The notes under the pieces are model-generated. The model worked only from the letters and a program-made list of their open reading frames with translations. It was not told where the DNA came from and made no database searches. This document shows, one piece after another, positions 32,976 to 41,553 of a stretch of 64,000 nt of DNA. Source of the stretch: an uncultured Clostridia bacterium. Lineage in GTDB: Bacteria; Bacillota; Clostridia; Peptostreptococcales; Anaerovoracaceae. Location of the stretch: contig CAKQQT010000011.1 of NCBI GenBank assembly GCA_934271235.1, forward strand, positions 1 to 64,000, written 5' to 3'. Every line of letters starts with the position of its first letter. Position 1 is the first letter of the stretch. Position numbers and translations under genes: made by a program.

Positions 32976-33842
32976 ATGATAAAAAAAGACGAATTTATTT
33001 TTTATACGATGCCTTGTACAAAGGCTGCCGCTATTTACTATGACCCCGAAACGGAGAGCCGCGCCTGTCTTTTATATTTTCACGGCGGCGGTCTGGTCTA
33101 CGGCTCGAAAGACGATCTGCCGGCGCTGCACCTGCAAACGCTGTGTGAACAAGGCTTCCGCATCATTGCTTTCGATTATCCGCTGGCGCCGCAGGCCTCC
33201 ATCGGGGAGATCCTCGAAGATGTCATCGCTTCTGTTAATGCGTACATCCAGGGCAGCGTCGATCCGTCTGCGGCTTCTCTGCCGTTTTTCCTTTGGGGCC
33301 GTTCGGCAGGCGCGTATCTGTGCTTGCTGGCGCTGGCCTCCGGCCGGCTGCAGGCGTTCCCGCGCGGTCTGCTTTCTTTTTACGGCTACGGTCTTCTGAC
33401 GGATCATTGGTTCGACGTTCCGAGTCCGCATTATTGTCAGCTTCCATCCGTGGTACTGCCGTCTACCTTCCTGTCTCAGAACCCGGCAGGCGCTGCACAG
33501 CCTCCGGTCATGAAACGATCTTTGGAAGAAGGATTTTCGCTTTATGTCTATGGCAGGCAGACCGGCATGTGGCCGAAGCTGCTTTACCATGAACCGATGA
33601 AATCCTTTTATCAGGATTACTCTCTGCGATTTTGCGATACCTTACCAGCTTCGCTTTTCTGCGCACACAGCATCGGTGATCCGGATGTTCCTTTCGCGGA
33701 ATTTTCTGCGCTCAGGGAAAAATATGCAGCGGATTCTTTTATCGCTTCCGGTACGCTCCACGACTTTGACAGGATTGAAAGCAGCTCTGCAGCGAAACGG
33801 CTTTTGCGTACTGCATCCTCTTTTTTGGAACGGCATTTGTAA
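32976..33842 (+). CDS. Alpha/beta hydrolase (HSL/Aes-like)
   Basis: Serine hydrolase with the oxyanion-hole motif HGGG in LLYFHGGGLVYGSKDDL (about residues 33-49), the nucleophile elbow GRSAG in FLWGRSAGAYLCLLAL, and candidate acid and base residues in SIGDPDVPF and GTLHDFDR. Length is 288 aa and there is no signal peptide. The ATG at 32976 follows AAAGGAG; the open frame extends further upstream without a start signal. It diverges from allE and ends 14 bp from the convergent allB, so it is embedded in the allantoin locus. Hydrolysis of a pathway ester or amide is conceivable, but no substrate can be named. Confidence 0.82.
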   Translation: MIKKDEFIFYTMPCTKAAAIYYDPETESRACLLYFHGGGLVYGSKDDLPALHLQTLCEQGFRIIAFDYPLAPQASIGEILEDVIASVNAYIQGSVDPSAASLPFFLWGRSAGAYLCLLALASGRLQAFPRGLLSFYGYGLLTDHWFDVPSPHYCQLPSVVLPSTFLSQNPAGAAQPPVMKRSLEEGFSLYVYGRQTGMWPKLLYHEPMKSFYQDYSLRFCDTLPASLFCAHSIGDPDVPFAEFSALREKYAADSFIASGTLHDFDRIESSSAAKRLLRTASSFLERHL

Positions 33843-33856
33843 TGGAAGGAAGCAGT

Positions 33857-35230
33857 CTATTTCTGCTTCTTTACCATTTGTCCATAGCCACTCCGTCCAA
33901 CGATTTTGCCGTTTTCGGCCACGACATTTCCTCTCAGGATCGTCTTGACAACTGCGCCTCTGCCGCTCTTGCCGACAAACGCAGACATTTTGTTCAAGTA
34001 ATAAAGCTCCTCTGCTTTGCACTGCCAGTCCTGATGCGGATCGATGAATACAAAATCAGCGTCAAATCCGATTTTGATATCACCCTTTTGCCCGTAGATT
34101 CCGAATGCTTTGGCTGCTTTTTTTGCCATCACATCGGCCATAAAGGTCGGTGACAGGTTTCTCTTAACACACCCCTCCGAAAAGACCGTCTGTACCGCAG
34201 TCTGTAAACCGCTCATACCGCCCCACGGGTCAAAAGCGTTTTCGATCTTCTTCCCATCGATCTCAACAAACTTTTCTTCGTAGGTGGACGGCGAATGATC
34301 ACTTCCGATGCCGCTGAACGTTCCATCAGCTACATAGTCCCATAGGCGTTCCACCTCCGCTCTGCTCCGCAGCGGCGGCGCACATTTGAACAACGCACCG
34401 TTTGCGATCACTTCTTCTCTGCTCATGGAGAGGTAATGCGGACAGGTTTCCGCGGTTATATCATAGCCTTCCTGCTGCGCTTCTTTGATCTTTTGGGCGA
34501 CATCCGGGCTGCTGACATGACAAATATGCACTTTGCACCCGGTCGCTTTGGCCAGTTCGATAATCGCTGTGGTCGCGATCAGCTCAGCCACAACAGGTCT
34601 GGAATCCAAAAATGCGTTCCAATCGGTTTTTCCCGCCTGCTTCAGGACCTTTTCGCAATGCACGATTGTCGAAAAGTCTTCGCAATGGAAACCGGCTTTG
34701 CCGCCAAACTGTTTCAGGACCTGCATCGCTTCGTAGGCCTGTCCGTAATTCAGCGGACTGAAACCCGGTGAGGTAGGGCTGACAAAAGATTTGAAGGCGA
34801 CACATCCGCGTTCCTCCATCTCCTGCAAACAGTCAAAGTTTTCGGGGATCAAACCGCCCCACAGCGCGAAATCAACATAGGCTTTCTCCTTTGCTGCCGC
34901 AATTTTTGCGTCCGCAGCTGCGCCGTTCACGACCGCCGGTTCGTTCTGTACCGGCATGTCAATGATCGTCGTATAGCCGCCTGCCGCAGCAGCTGCTGTG
35001 CCGCAGCTGTAATTTTCACGCCATTCATAGCCGGGATCGTTTAAATGCGCATGTGTATCAATAAATCCGGGAAAGACATAGTTTCCTTCTGCATCGATCT
35101 CTGTATCCGCTTCGACAGCAATGTCTTCTGCAAGGATCGCCGCGATCTTTCCGTCTTTGATCGCAATATTGGCCTGATAAATTTCTTCCGCCGTAACGAT
35201 CTTTCCATTTTTGATTAAAGTATCAAACAT
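33857..35230 (-). CDS. allB: Allantoinase
   Basis: Cyclic amidohydrolase that opens allantoin to allantoate. Metal-binding motifs are DTHAHLNDPG (residues about 58-67), the carbamylated-lysine segment CVAFKSFVSP (about 145), GFHCED, HICHVSS and GIGSDHSPST. Length (457 aa) is typical of AllB. The HxHLxDPG variant and the SPST stretch after GSDH favour allantoinase over dihydroorotase or hydantoinase, and the surrounding allE, allD and allFGH genes support this. GGAGG precedes the ATG. It is transcribed separately from the main operon, divergent from allH. Confidence 0.92.
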   Translation of the reverse strand: MFDTLIKNGKIVTAEEIYQANIAIKDGKIAAILAEDIAVEADTEIDAEGNYVFPGFIDTHAHLNDPGYEWRENYSCGTAAAAAGGYTTIIDMPVQNEPAVVNGAAADAKIAAAKEKAYVDFALWGGLIPENFDCLQEMEERGCVAFKSFVSPTSPGFSPLNYGQAYEAMQVLKQFGGKAGFHCEDFSTIVHCEKVLKQAGKTDWNAFLDSRPVVAELIATTAIIELAKATGCKVHICHVSSPDVAQKIKEAQQEGYDITAETCPHYLSMSREEVIANGALFKCAPPLRSRAEVERLWDYVADGTFSGIGSDHSPSTYEEKFVEIDGKKIENAFDPWGGMSGLQTAVQTVFSEGCVKRNLSPTFMADVMAKKAAKAFGIYGQKGDIKIGFDADFVFIDPHQDWQCKAEELYYLNKMSAFVGKSGRGAVVKTILRGNVVAENGKIVGRSGYGQMVKKQK

Positions 35231-35285
35231 CCTTTTCCTCCAAATTCATTCAGACTCTGTATCTGCAAGGCCTCGTCATTTTTCA

Positions 35286-35314
35286 TTGCAAATGTTTCTT
35301 TTTTCTGTTATAAT
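35286..35314 (+). promoter_or_regulatory. Promoter of allH
   Basis: TTGCAA at 35286-35291, a 17-bp spacer and a perfect TATAAT at 35309-35314. The start codon of the DUF2877 gene lies 39 bp beyond the -10 element. This gives allH its own promoter, divergent from allB. Confidence 0.8.
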
Positions 35315-35352
35315 CAGTAACATTCTTATCAAATTGAAAGCTGAGGGCGGTC

Positions 35353-36234
35353 ATGCAATACGAAATCAAGGAACTTTCTTCATATGCTGCTTCGATTCTT
35401 GCGGAGCCAAAACACGCTTTGGTCCATTCCGTATATCGGCGGACCATCAATCTTGCGTGCAAAGCAGAGATTTTATCGCTGCAGACTCAAAACAGCACGC
35501 TTTCGCCGATCAGCCTGATCACAGAGCTTTCGGAAACAGCGATGGACCAACTGTGTGCCGCTGCAGGTGATCGCGTTATGCTCAGCCCCTCCGAAATTCA
35601 AATCTTCACTGCATCAGGCAGGAAAGCTGTCTTTCAGATTTCTTCTGCGCGATGCAGACTCCGGGATCTAAGCTTTACTGCATTACCTCAAAATTTCGAT
35701 CTTGCTCATTTGCTTCGTATGCTGCATCAGGTTCTGCTGGCGGCGGATGCTTCCGGTTTTGCCGGATTATTTGCAAAAACGCCGTCCGCTTCCATGCCGG
35801 CTTATCTTACAGCCGCGAAGCAAACATTGCATACATGCACCGATGCGCTGAACGCTCAAGATTGGGAAACGGCAGCAGACACGCTATGCAGCCTGATAGG
35901 ACTAGGTATCGGACTCACGCCAAGCGGAGATGATTTTCTCTGCGGTGTACTGGCCGGAGCCTCCCTGCTGCAGGCTCGCAGCCTGCAGCTGTATGCGCTT
36001 CTGCGCGAAAGGATCGCTCTGCATTTGTGTGATACCAACGACATCAGTGCCGCTTTTCTTCGCTGTGCCTTGGCCGATCAGGTCAGTCTCCCAGTCCAAA
36101 AGCTGCTGACGGCTTCCGATGCGGATGAAATCGCATCCGCTTTCAGGCAGATCGGTCATTCTTCTGGCATGGATACCTTATGCGGCATCTATTACATTTG
36201 TACGCATTTGCAGGACATGGCAAAGTTTCTGTAA
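35353..36234 (+). CDS. allH: DUF2877 protein, oxamate carbamoyltransferase subunit AllH (YlbF)
   Basis: The DUF2877 signature GLGIGLTPSGDDFLCGVLAG is plain near residues 186-205. The N-terminal part (SVYRRTINLACKAEIL) and the C-terminal SSGMDTLCGIYY are also family-like. Length is 293 aa, close to E. coli YlbF/AllH. In E. coli AllH is required with AllF and AllG for oxamate carbamoyltransferase activity. Here it lies on the opposite strand from the fused allFG gene, about 4.3 kb away, with its own promoter and a weak GAGGG ribosome binding site. It is followed by a hairpin before the convergent amidohydrolase gene. Confidence 0.88.
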   Translation: MQYEIKELSSYAASILAEPKHALVHSVYRRTINLACKAEILSLQTQNSTLSPISLITELSETAMDQLCAAAGDRVMLSPSEIQIFTASGRKAVFQISSARCRLRDLSFTALPQNFDLAHLLRMLHQVLLAADASGFAGLFAKTPSASMPAYLTAAKQTLHTCTDALNAQDWETAADTLCSLIGLGIGLTPSGDDFLCGVLAGASLLQARSLQLYALLRERIALHLCDTNDISAAFLRCALADQVSLPVQKLLTASDADEIASAFRQIGHSSGMDTLCGIYYICTHLQDMAKFL

Positions 36235-36236
36235 AA

Positions 36237-36260
36237 GAGCTGCCATTTTACCGGCAGCTC
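36237..36260. terminator. Terminator hairpin between allH and the amidohydrolase gene
   Basis: GAGCTGCC at 36237-36244 pairs perfectly with GGCAGCTC at 36253-36260. Read leftwards the stem is followed by TTTTAC, so it best serves the amidohydrolase gene; rightwards the U-tract is missing. Confidence 0.72.
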
Positions 36261-36265
36261 TCAGA

Positions 36266-37942
36266 TCATTCGTTTCTTTCGAAAATTATCTTCCCGTCAA
36301 GCATTGTCAGTTCAGCCTGAAGATGTTTCAAATTCTCAGGATCTATGGTTGTAAGGTCAGCGCTCAATACAACAAGGTCCGCCAATTTTCCAGGTTCAAG
36401 AGTTCCTTTCTCGTCCTGTTCGCCGTTTAAGATCGCGCCATTTACAGTCATCATTCTGATGGCCTCGTTGATCGTGATGCATTCATCTGTTCCCAGGCAG
36501 TATCCTCTCATCCCCTTTCTGGTCACTGCTGAATACATACCCCAGAATGGATTGACATCAGCGCAAGGCATATCTGTACTCATAGAACAAACCACGCCTG
36601 CCTTCTGATAGGACTTCAACGGTAAAAAGGATTCCTGCTTATCTCTTGACAGAAGATCATCATATCCATCTGCTTCTCCATAGATAAAGGAGCCCTGTAC
36701 AGATGCCATAATCCCCACTTCTCCCATTTTTCTCAGGGTCTCTTCGTTCGGATAGTATGCATGAATAATGTAATGGCGATGTGGTCTTGGATTGGCCTTG
36801 ATCGCTTTGTACATGGCATCGACTGCTTTCTCGATTGCGATATCGCCCATAACGTGAATACCTACGTTCCAACCTGCATCATGCGCAGTCTTTATGTATG
36901 CATCCAGTTTATCGATATCCAATCTTAATTTGACCTCTCTCGGACTGCTCTCCCCTTTGTATGGCCAAGATTTTAAAGCGGTACCGGAAGTCAAGCCGCC
37001 GTCGATCGCCATTTTTAAAGCAGTGTAGCGGATCCAGTCATTACCGTAACCCGATGCGAAATTGTAGTTATCGATCAGCTTGCTTAATTGTTCGTCATCC
37101 TGTTTCAGAGTGAAACCGTACCAGTTCGGCATCAAGTCGATGCGGCATGTCAGTTTCCCTTCATCCAGAATCTTGTGATAAGCCTTGCAAACAGTCGCGC
37201 TGACACCCGGTTCTGTCACACTGGTGATGCCATATTCCCTATACTTTTCCAATGCAAGAGAAATGGATTTTTCCATCAGTTCGACCGAAGGTTCCCCCGT
37301 TCCCGCGCCGAATTCATCAGAACCAAACGCACCGGGCATTGCGCTTCTGACCAAAAGTACTGCATTGCCTTTTAACTCACCTGTCGGTTCTCCGGTCTCA
37401 GGATTCTTTACAACTTCACCTTTTTCCGGATTAGGCGTATCTTTCGTGATCCCTGCAAGCTCTAGCGCAAGGCTGTTTGTTACGCAAGCGCCGAAGATCC
37501 GTTCGATAACGATTGGATGCTTTGTACTTGCCTTGTCCAGATCATATCTGGTTGGTGTACGATTTTCTTCAAACTGGGATTCGATATAGCTTCCGCCCTG
37601 GATCCATTTGCCGTCTTCCAGGCTTTCTGCTTTCGTTTTCAAAACGTCGATCAGCTTCGAGATGCTATCGATGCCGAAAACAACAACACCGTCATACATG
37701 ATGCCTGCTTCCCAAATGTGATTATGTCCGTCATTAATGCCTGGAATCAGGGACTTGCCTTTCAGATCGATCATCTTTGTATTCGCTGCTGCAAGTGCTT
37801 TGATCTCACTATCCGTACCTAACGCAAGCACTCGATTGTCTTTGATAGCGATGGCTTCAAAGATCTCATCCTTCACATTGACAGAATGAACCTTACCGCC
37901 GTAGAAGATGGTATCTGCTTCTTGAGTATTGATTTTTAACAT
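36266..37942 (-). CDS. Amidohydrolase family 3 protein (YtcJ-like)
   Basis: Metal-dependent hydrolase of the YtcJ/amidohydrolase-3 type. Visible features are the N-terminal strand motif ADTIFYGGKVHSVN, GKSLIPGINDGHNHIWEAG (GxNDxHxH metal site, about residues 64-82), GWNVGIHVMGDIAIEKAVDA, HYIIHAYYPNEE, and the C-terminal NGAILNGEQDEKGTLEPGKLADLVVL. Length is 558 aa. AGGTGA precedes the ATG. It lies 36 bp downstream of the NhaC-type antiporter gene, probably as one operon. Substrates for this family are rarely known; nearness to the allantoin genes hints at an amide or ureido compound, but there is no direct evidence. Confidence 0.85.
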   Translation of the reverse strand: MLKINTQEADTIFYGGKVHSVNVKDEIFEAIAIKDNRVLALGTDSEIKALAAANTKMIDLKGKSLIPGINDGHNHIWEAGIMYDGVVVFGIDSISKLIDVLKTKAESLEDGKWIQGGSYIESQFEENRTPTRYDLDKASTKHPIVIERIFGACVTNSLALELAGITKDTPNPEKGEVVKNPETGEPTGELKGNAVLLVRSAMPGAFGSDEFGAGTGEPSVELMEKSISLALEKYREYGITSVTEPGVSATVCKAYHKILDEGKLTCRIDLMPNWYGFTLKQDDEQLSKLIDNYNFASGYGNDWIRYTALKMAIDGGLTSGTALKSWPYKGESSPREVKLRLDIDKLDAYIKTAHDAGWNVGIHVMGDIAIEKAVDAMYKAIKANPRPHRHYIIHAYYPNEETLRKMGEVGIMASVQGSFIYGEADGYDDLLSRDKQESFLPLKSYQKAGVVCSMSTDMPCADVNPFWGMYSAVTRKGMRGYCLGTDECITINEAIRMMTVNGAILNGEQDEKGTLEPGKLADLVVLSADLTTIDPENLKHLQAELTMLDGKIIFERNE

Positions 37943-37978
37943 TTTATCACCTATATCTCTGCCTGCTGTGTCTCAGGT

Positions 37979-39538
37979 CTAAGCGCCTGCAGACATGTCT
38001 TGAATCTTTCCGTATTTTTTGGACGCATATTTGTTCATCGCCAATAATGCGATCGTGATCAGCACTGCAGTTGCGATCAGTCCTATCGTCGGCGACATCA
38101 TGCCACCAATCAGGAATCCAACGGCGGAGCAGCCTCCGACTGTCAGAGAATACGGCAGCTGTGTCCTTACATGCTGAATATGGTCCGCACCTGCTGCTGT
38201 AGAAGCAAGAATGGTGGTGTCGGAGATTGGAGAGCAATGGTCGCCGAATACGCCGCCGGATAAGCATGCACCGATCATCAATTCCATCGGAATACCGAAC
38301 TGTGCTGCAACAGGCAGCGCAATCGGCATCGTGATGGCCCATACGCCCCAGGAGCTTCCTGTCGAGAATCCAACGAATGCACCAACGATGAAGATTACCA
38401 TCGGCATAATTCCCGGCGCGATATTGGATACTTCAACTAAGTGTACAATGTAGCCCTTTAAATCCATCGTTCCGGTCACACCGCCTACAGACCAAGCCAG
38501 TACTAAGATCAGCGGAATGTCTGTGTTCAGTGCGATACCGTGTGTGATCTGTCCCATGATATCCTTGAATCCGAAGATTTTGGATCTTGCGCCGCAGATG
38601 CCGGATGCGAATGCGCCAATCAGGAAGGCCAGTGAAATGGATAAGGTGATATTGCAGTTTCTGAACGCGCCGCCGACACCGTTTGTGCCTGCATCGCCTG
38701 TCCACATGATCATTGCGAGCAGTGTGAAGAATAATGCGCCAAGCGGCAGCAGGAAGTTCAGCTTTGTGATATTCTTGCCCGCGAACATCGCTTCTTCATC
38801 TAAGTCATATTTTGTCATCGGTACATCGTTTTCGCCGATCAGCTGTCCGGTCTCGACTGCTCTCTTTTCGGCTTCGTACATCGGACCGATATCAACGCCG
38901 GCGATGATGACGAACAGCAGCGCCAGCATACCGAATATTGCGTAGAAGTTAAACGGAATCGCCTTGATGAAAGTCATCCATGCGTTGTCTGTGATCGCAA
39001 GCGCGGTGAAGCCTGCTGCGATCAGACCAGTTGCATAGGAGCTGTAGCTTGTGATCGGGGATAAGGTCGCAAACGGACATCCCATGACGTCGCAGATATA
39101 AGCAAGTTTTACACGAGAAACTCTTAAACGCTCTGTGATCGGTCTCATAACAGAGCCAAGTGTCAGGGTTGGTTCTGTAAAAATAAATGCAAATGCACCG
39201 AAATAGGTCAATAATTGCGCAGACTTTCTGCTTTTCACAGTGCCGGTGATCATGTCGCCGAAAGCCTTACCTGCACCGGATGCTTTGAACATATAAACAA
39301 AGCCGCCGCAAGCAGTAATCAGCATCAGCATGCCTGCATTCCATTCATTTCCTACCTGCGGAATAAAATAGTCTGAAATCATGGTCGGCAGACCCTCGAT
39401 TGGATTCCAGCCGCAAATGATTGTTGTTCCTACCCATAAGCCAACTAACAGCGACAGAATCGTCTGTTTCGTGATTAATGCCATTCCGATGGCAACAAGC
39501 GGCGGGAGGAGCGATAAAAAACCATATTCCATTGTCAT
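37979..39538 (-). CDS. NhaC-family Na+/H+ antiporter
   Basis: Membrane antiporter of the NhaC superfamily, about 519 aa with roughly twelve hydrophobic segments. Characteristic stretches include LLPPLVAIGMALITKQTILSLLVGLW, FTEPTLTLGSVMRPITERLRVSR, PITSYSSYATGLI, GFSTGSSWGVWAITMPIALPVA and GGVFGDHCSPISDTTILAS. Two starts are possible after AAGGAG: ATG at 39538 (short spacing, chosen) or ATG at 39532. Many NhaC-like proteins exchange organic substrates rather than Na+/H+, so this one may feed the adjacent amidohydrolase. Palindromic AGGATATCC elements lie upstream. Confidence 0.87.
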   Translation of the reverse strand: MTMEYGFLSLLPPLVAIGMALITKQTILSLLVGLWVGTTIICGWNPIEGLPTMISDYFIPQVGNEWNAGMLMLITACGGFVYMFKASGAGKAFGDMITGTVKSRKSAQLLTYFGAFAFIFTEPTLTLGSVMRPITERLRVSRVKLAYICDVMGCPFATLSPITSYSSYATGLIAAGFTALAITDNAWMTFIKAIPFNFYAIFGMLALLFVIIAGVDIGPMYEAEKRAVETGQLIGENDVPMTKYDLDEEAMFAGKNITKLNFLLPLGALFFTLLAMIMWTGDAGTNGVGGAFRNCNITLSISLAFLIGAFASGICGARSKIFGFKDIMGQITHGIALNTDIPLILVLAWSVGGVTGTMDLKGYIVHLVEVSNIAPGIMPMVIFIVGAFVGFSTGSSWGVWAITMPIALPVAAQFGIPMELMIGACLSGGVFGDHCSPISDTTILASTAAGADHIQHVRTQLPYSLTVGGCSAVGFLIGGMMSPTIGLIATAVLITIALLAMNKYASKKYGKIQDMSAGA

Positions 39539-39575
39539 TCTTCTCCTTTCAATCATCTTTTGAAAAGTAACATTT

Positions 39576-39671
39576 AGGATATCCTTTGTTAACATTATAA
39601 CGGTTTCATTTTAGGATTTCATTATCACTATGAGATAAAAAATAATTTAAAAGTATCCAAAAAGGATATCC
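39576..39671. promoter_or_regulatory. Pair of GGATATCC palindromes upstream of the NhaC-type gene
   Basis: The perfect 10-bp palindrome AGGATATCCT (39576-39585) and a second GGATATCC at 39664-39671 flank an AT-rich segment upstream of the antiporter gene, with a further half-site TTAGGAT near 39612. Spacing of about 88 bp and position suggest paired operators for an unidentified regulator. Confidence 0.35.
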
Positions 39672-39690
39672 GTTGGATCTTTCAGCAACA

Positions 39691-39730
39691 AAAAAAGCCG
39701 AACAATACATCGGTATCATTCGACTTTTTT
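39691..39730. terminator. Bidirectional terminator after the MNT/HEPN remnant
   Basis: AAAAAAGCCGAA (39691-39702) pairs, with one mismatch, with TTCGACTTTTTT (39719-39730). U-tracts exist on both strands. Read leftwards it follows the end of the HEPN remnant by about 20 bases. Confidence 0.8.
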
Positions 39731-39750
39731 GTAGTAATCAAACCCCCGGA

Positions 39751-39953
39751 TCATTCCGCTTGTTTGTCAATATACTTTTTAATCAGCTCATACACATAGT
39801 TTGCATTCTCTATTTGCTCTTTTGTCTCGCTCTTGCTGGCAATAAACATATCATCATAGTCTGAAGCGTTTCTGATTGTGAATGCAGATCCTCCAGCGCT
39901 CTATCCAGTCTGTATCGTGCATAGTCCTTTTGCTGCTTGCTGTAATCAGGCAA
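39751..39953 (-). pseudogene. Remnant of a HEPN-domain protein gene (internal deletion and frameshift)
   Basis: A TTG start with AGGAGG upstream gives PDYSKQQKDYARYRLDRALE, the typical N-terminus of small HEPN proteins. After about 26 codons the frame is lost. The next frame continues RNASDYDDMFIASKSETKEQ...YELIKKYIDKQAE and stops, which resembles the HEPN C-terminus. The middle of the domain, including the catalytic RxxxxH region, is missing. The TTG overlaps the stop of the nucleotidyltransferase remnant, the usual antitoxin-toxin gene order. Domain assignments are by eye. Confidence 0.55.
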
Positions 39954-40104
39954 TTTTTACACCCTCCTTCTGAACAGTCTGGAAATAACTCGAAACCGGA
40001 AGGTAGGTCTGGTATACTTCGTAGCTTTGCAGCACAGGTGCTAAAACGACCTCGTACTCTAAATCCAAGGCATCAGCAATCGCAAATATTTTCTCCTCTG
40101 TCAT
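39946..40104 (-). pseudogene. C-terminal remnant of an MNT-type nucleotidyltransferase antitoxin
   Basis: A 52-codon frame starting ATG at 40104 contains IADALDLEYEVVLAPVL and ends in VQKEGVKIA. This resembles the last third of small nucleotidyltransferase (MNT) proteins that pair with HEPN toxins. An in-frame stop lies just before the ATG, and the GSxxxG-D-x-D active-site half is absent. It overlaps the HEPN remnant by eight bases, so the two are probably the decayed relic of one toxin-antitoxin operon. A translated stand-alone small protein cannot be excluded. Confidence 0.5.
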
Positions 40105-40227
40105 CGCTTTTCATCCCCTTTGTTTCGGTTTTATTTCGTATAGCACAGATTTATGAACATTTTGAAATTTTTCTCATCTTGCTTTCTGTGTGATTTTGCT
40201 TCCGGCATCGGATTGCCCGGGAAAATC

Positions 40228-41538
40228 CTACAAACCGATGATTTTTTTGATAAGCTGCGGGTGTTCCGGCTGTGCGATGCCGATGGTAAAGGCTTTTGCT
40301 GCTTCTTGTCTGCCGTTTTCGAGCTTCGCCGGGTCGTTGCCGTAGAAGGTCGCGAGGATGTCGCCCTGCTTGACAGCGTCACCGACTTTTTTGTGCAGAT
40401 AGACGCCTGCCGCCAGGTCGATCTGATCCTCCTTGGTTGCTCTGCCCGCACCGGTATGCTGCGACGCAAGCCCGATCGTTCTGGCTGCGATTTTCTGCAC
40501 ATAGCCATCCGTTTCAGCCAGCAACTCTAGGTGATGCGCTGCCTGCGGGAACAGCGTGTAATCGTCGACGACTGCCGGATCGCCGCCCTGCGCCTGGACA
40601 AACTTGCGGAACTGCGCAAGTCCTTTGCCGCTTGCCAGCGCCTCTGCCGCCATGGCGTGTCCTGCCTCCGGGGTCGCTGCTTTGCCGCCGAGATAAACCA
40701 TGATACCCGCCAGCCGCTCTGCAAGCTCGGTGATATCCTCCGGTCCCTTACCCTTGAGGGTTTCGATTGCCTCGATGACCTCTAAACTGTTGCCGACCGC
40801 GCAGCCCAGCGGCTGTCCCATTTCGGTGATCGCTGCGACCGTACGCCTGCCCGCATCGTCGCCGATATCGACCATCAGGTTTGCCAGCGTCTCCGCGTCC
40901 TGCTCGTTTTCCATAAACGCGCCGTCGCCGACCTTGACATCGAGCACGATGGCATCGCTGCCCGCCGCCAGCTTCTTGCTCATGATCGACGAGGCGATCA
41001 GTCCGAAATTATCGACTGTCGCGGTCACGTCACGCAGCGCATACAGCTTCTTATCTGCCGGTGTGATGTGCGCAGTCTGTCCGATGACCGCCATGCCGAT
41101 CTTGCGCACCTGTGTGAGGAACGCTTCCGGCTCCAGACTGGTGCGGAAGCCCGGTATGGACTCCATCTTGTCTACCGTGCCGCCGGTAAAGCCGAGTCCC
41201 CGTCCGCTCATCTTGGCGATCGGGACCCCGCAGGCGGAAGCCAGCGGCGCGACGATCAGCGTTGTCTTGTCACCGACGCCGCCGGTCGAGTGTTTATCAA
41301 CCTTGATGCCCGGAATCGACGACAGATCCACCGTATCGCCGGAATATCGCATCGCGTCCGTCAGTTCGAAAGTTTCTCTGCGGGAAAGCCCGCGGAAAAA
41401 GATTGCCATCAAAAGCGCTGCTGCCTGATAATCCGGAATGCGCCCCGCGACATAATCTGTGATAAAAAACTGAATTTCCTCCCGCGAGAGTTCTCCGCCC
41501 TCTCTTTTTTTATAAATGATATCGCTCATGTTGAACAT
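40228..41538 (-). CDS. pdp: Pyrimidine-nucleoside phosphorylase
   Basis: Phosphorolyses uridine, thymidine or deoxyuridine to base and (deoxy)ribose-1-phosphate. The family signature SGRGLGFTGGTVDKMESIPG is at about residues 110-129, with KHSTGGVGDKTTLI (about 80-93) binding phosphate and MSDIIYKKREGGELSREEI at the N-terminus. Length is 436 aa. AAGGAGG precedes the ATG at 41538; an ATG three codons later is possible. It follows deoB by 15 bp, and the two form a nucleoside-salvage pair in which ribose-1-phosphate is passed to phosphopentomutase. Confidence 0.93.
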   Translation of the reverse strand: MFNMSDIIYKKREGGELSREEIQFFITDYVAGRIPDYQAAALLMAIFFRGLSRRETFELTDAMRYSGDTVDLSSIPGIKVDKHSTGGVGDKTTLIVAPLASACGVPIAKMSGRGLGFTGGTVDKMESIPGFRTSLEPEAFLTQVRKIGMAVIGQTAHITPADKKLYALRDVTATVDNFGLIASSIMSKKLAAGSDAIVLDVKVGDGAFMENEQDAETLANLMVDIGDDAGRRTVAAITEMGQPLGCAVGNSLEVIEAIETLKGKGPEDITELAERLAGIMVYLGGKAATPEAGHAMAAEALASGKGLAQFRKFVQAQGGDPAVVDDYTLFPQAAHHLELLAETDGYVQKIAARTIGLASQHTGAGRATKEDQIDLAAGVYLHKKVGDAVKQGDILATFYGNDPAKLENGRQEAAKAFTIGIAQPEHPQLIKKIIGL

Positions 41539-41553
41539 GACAGGGTCTCCTCC

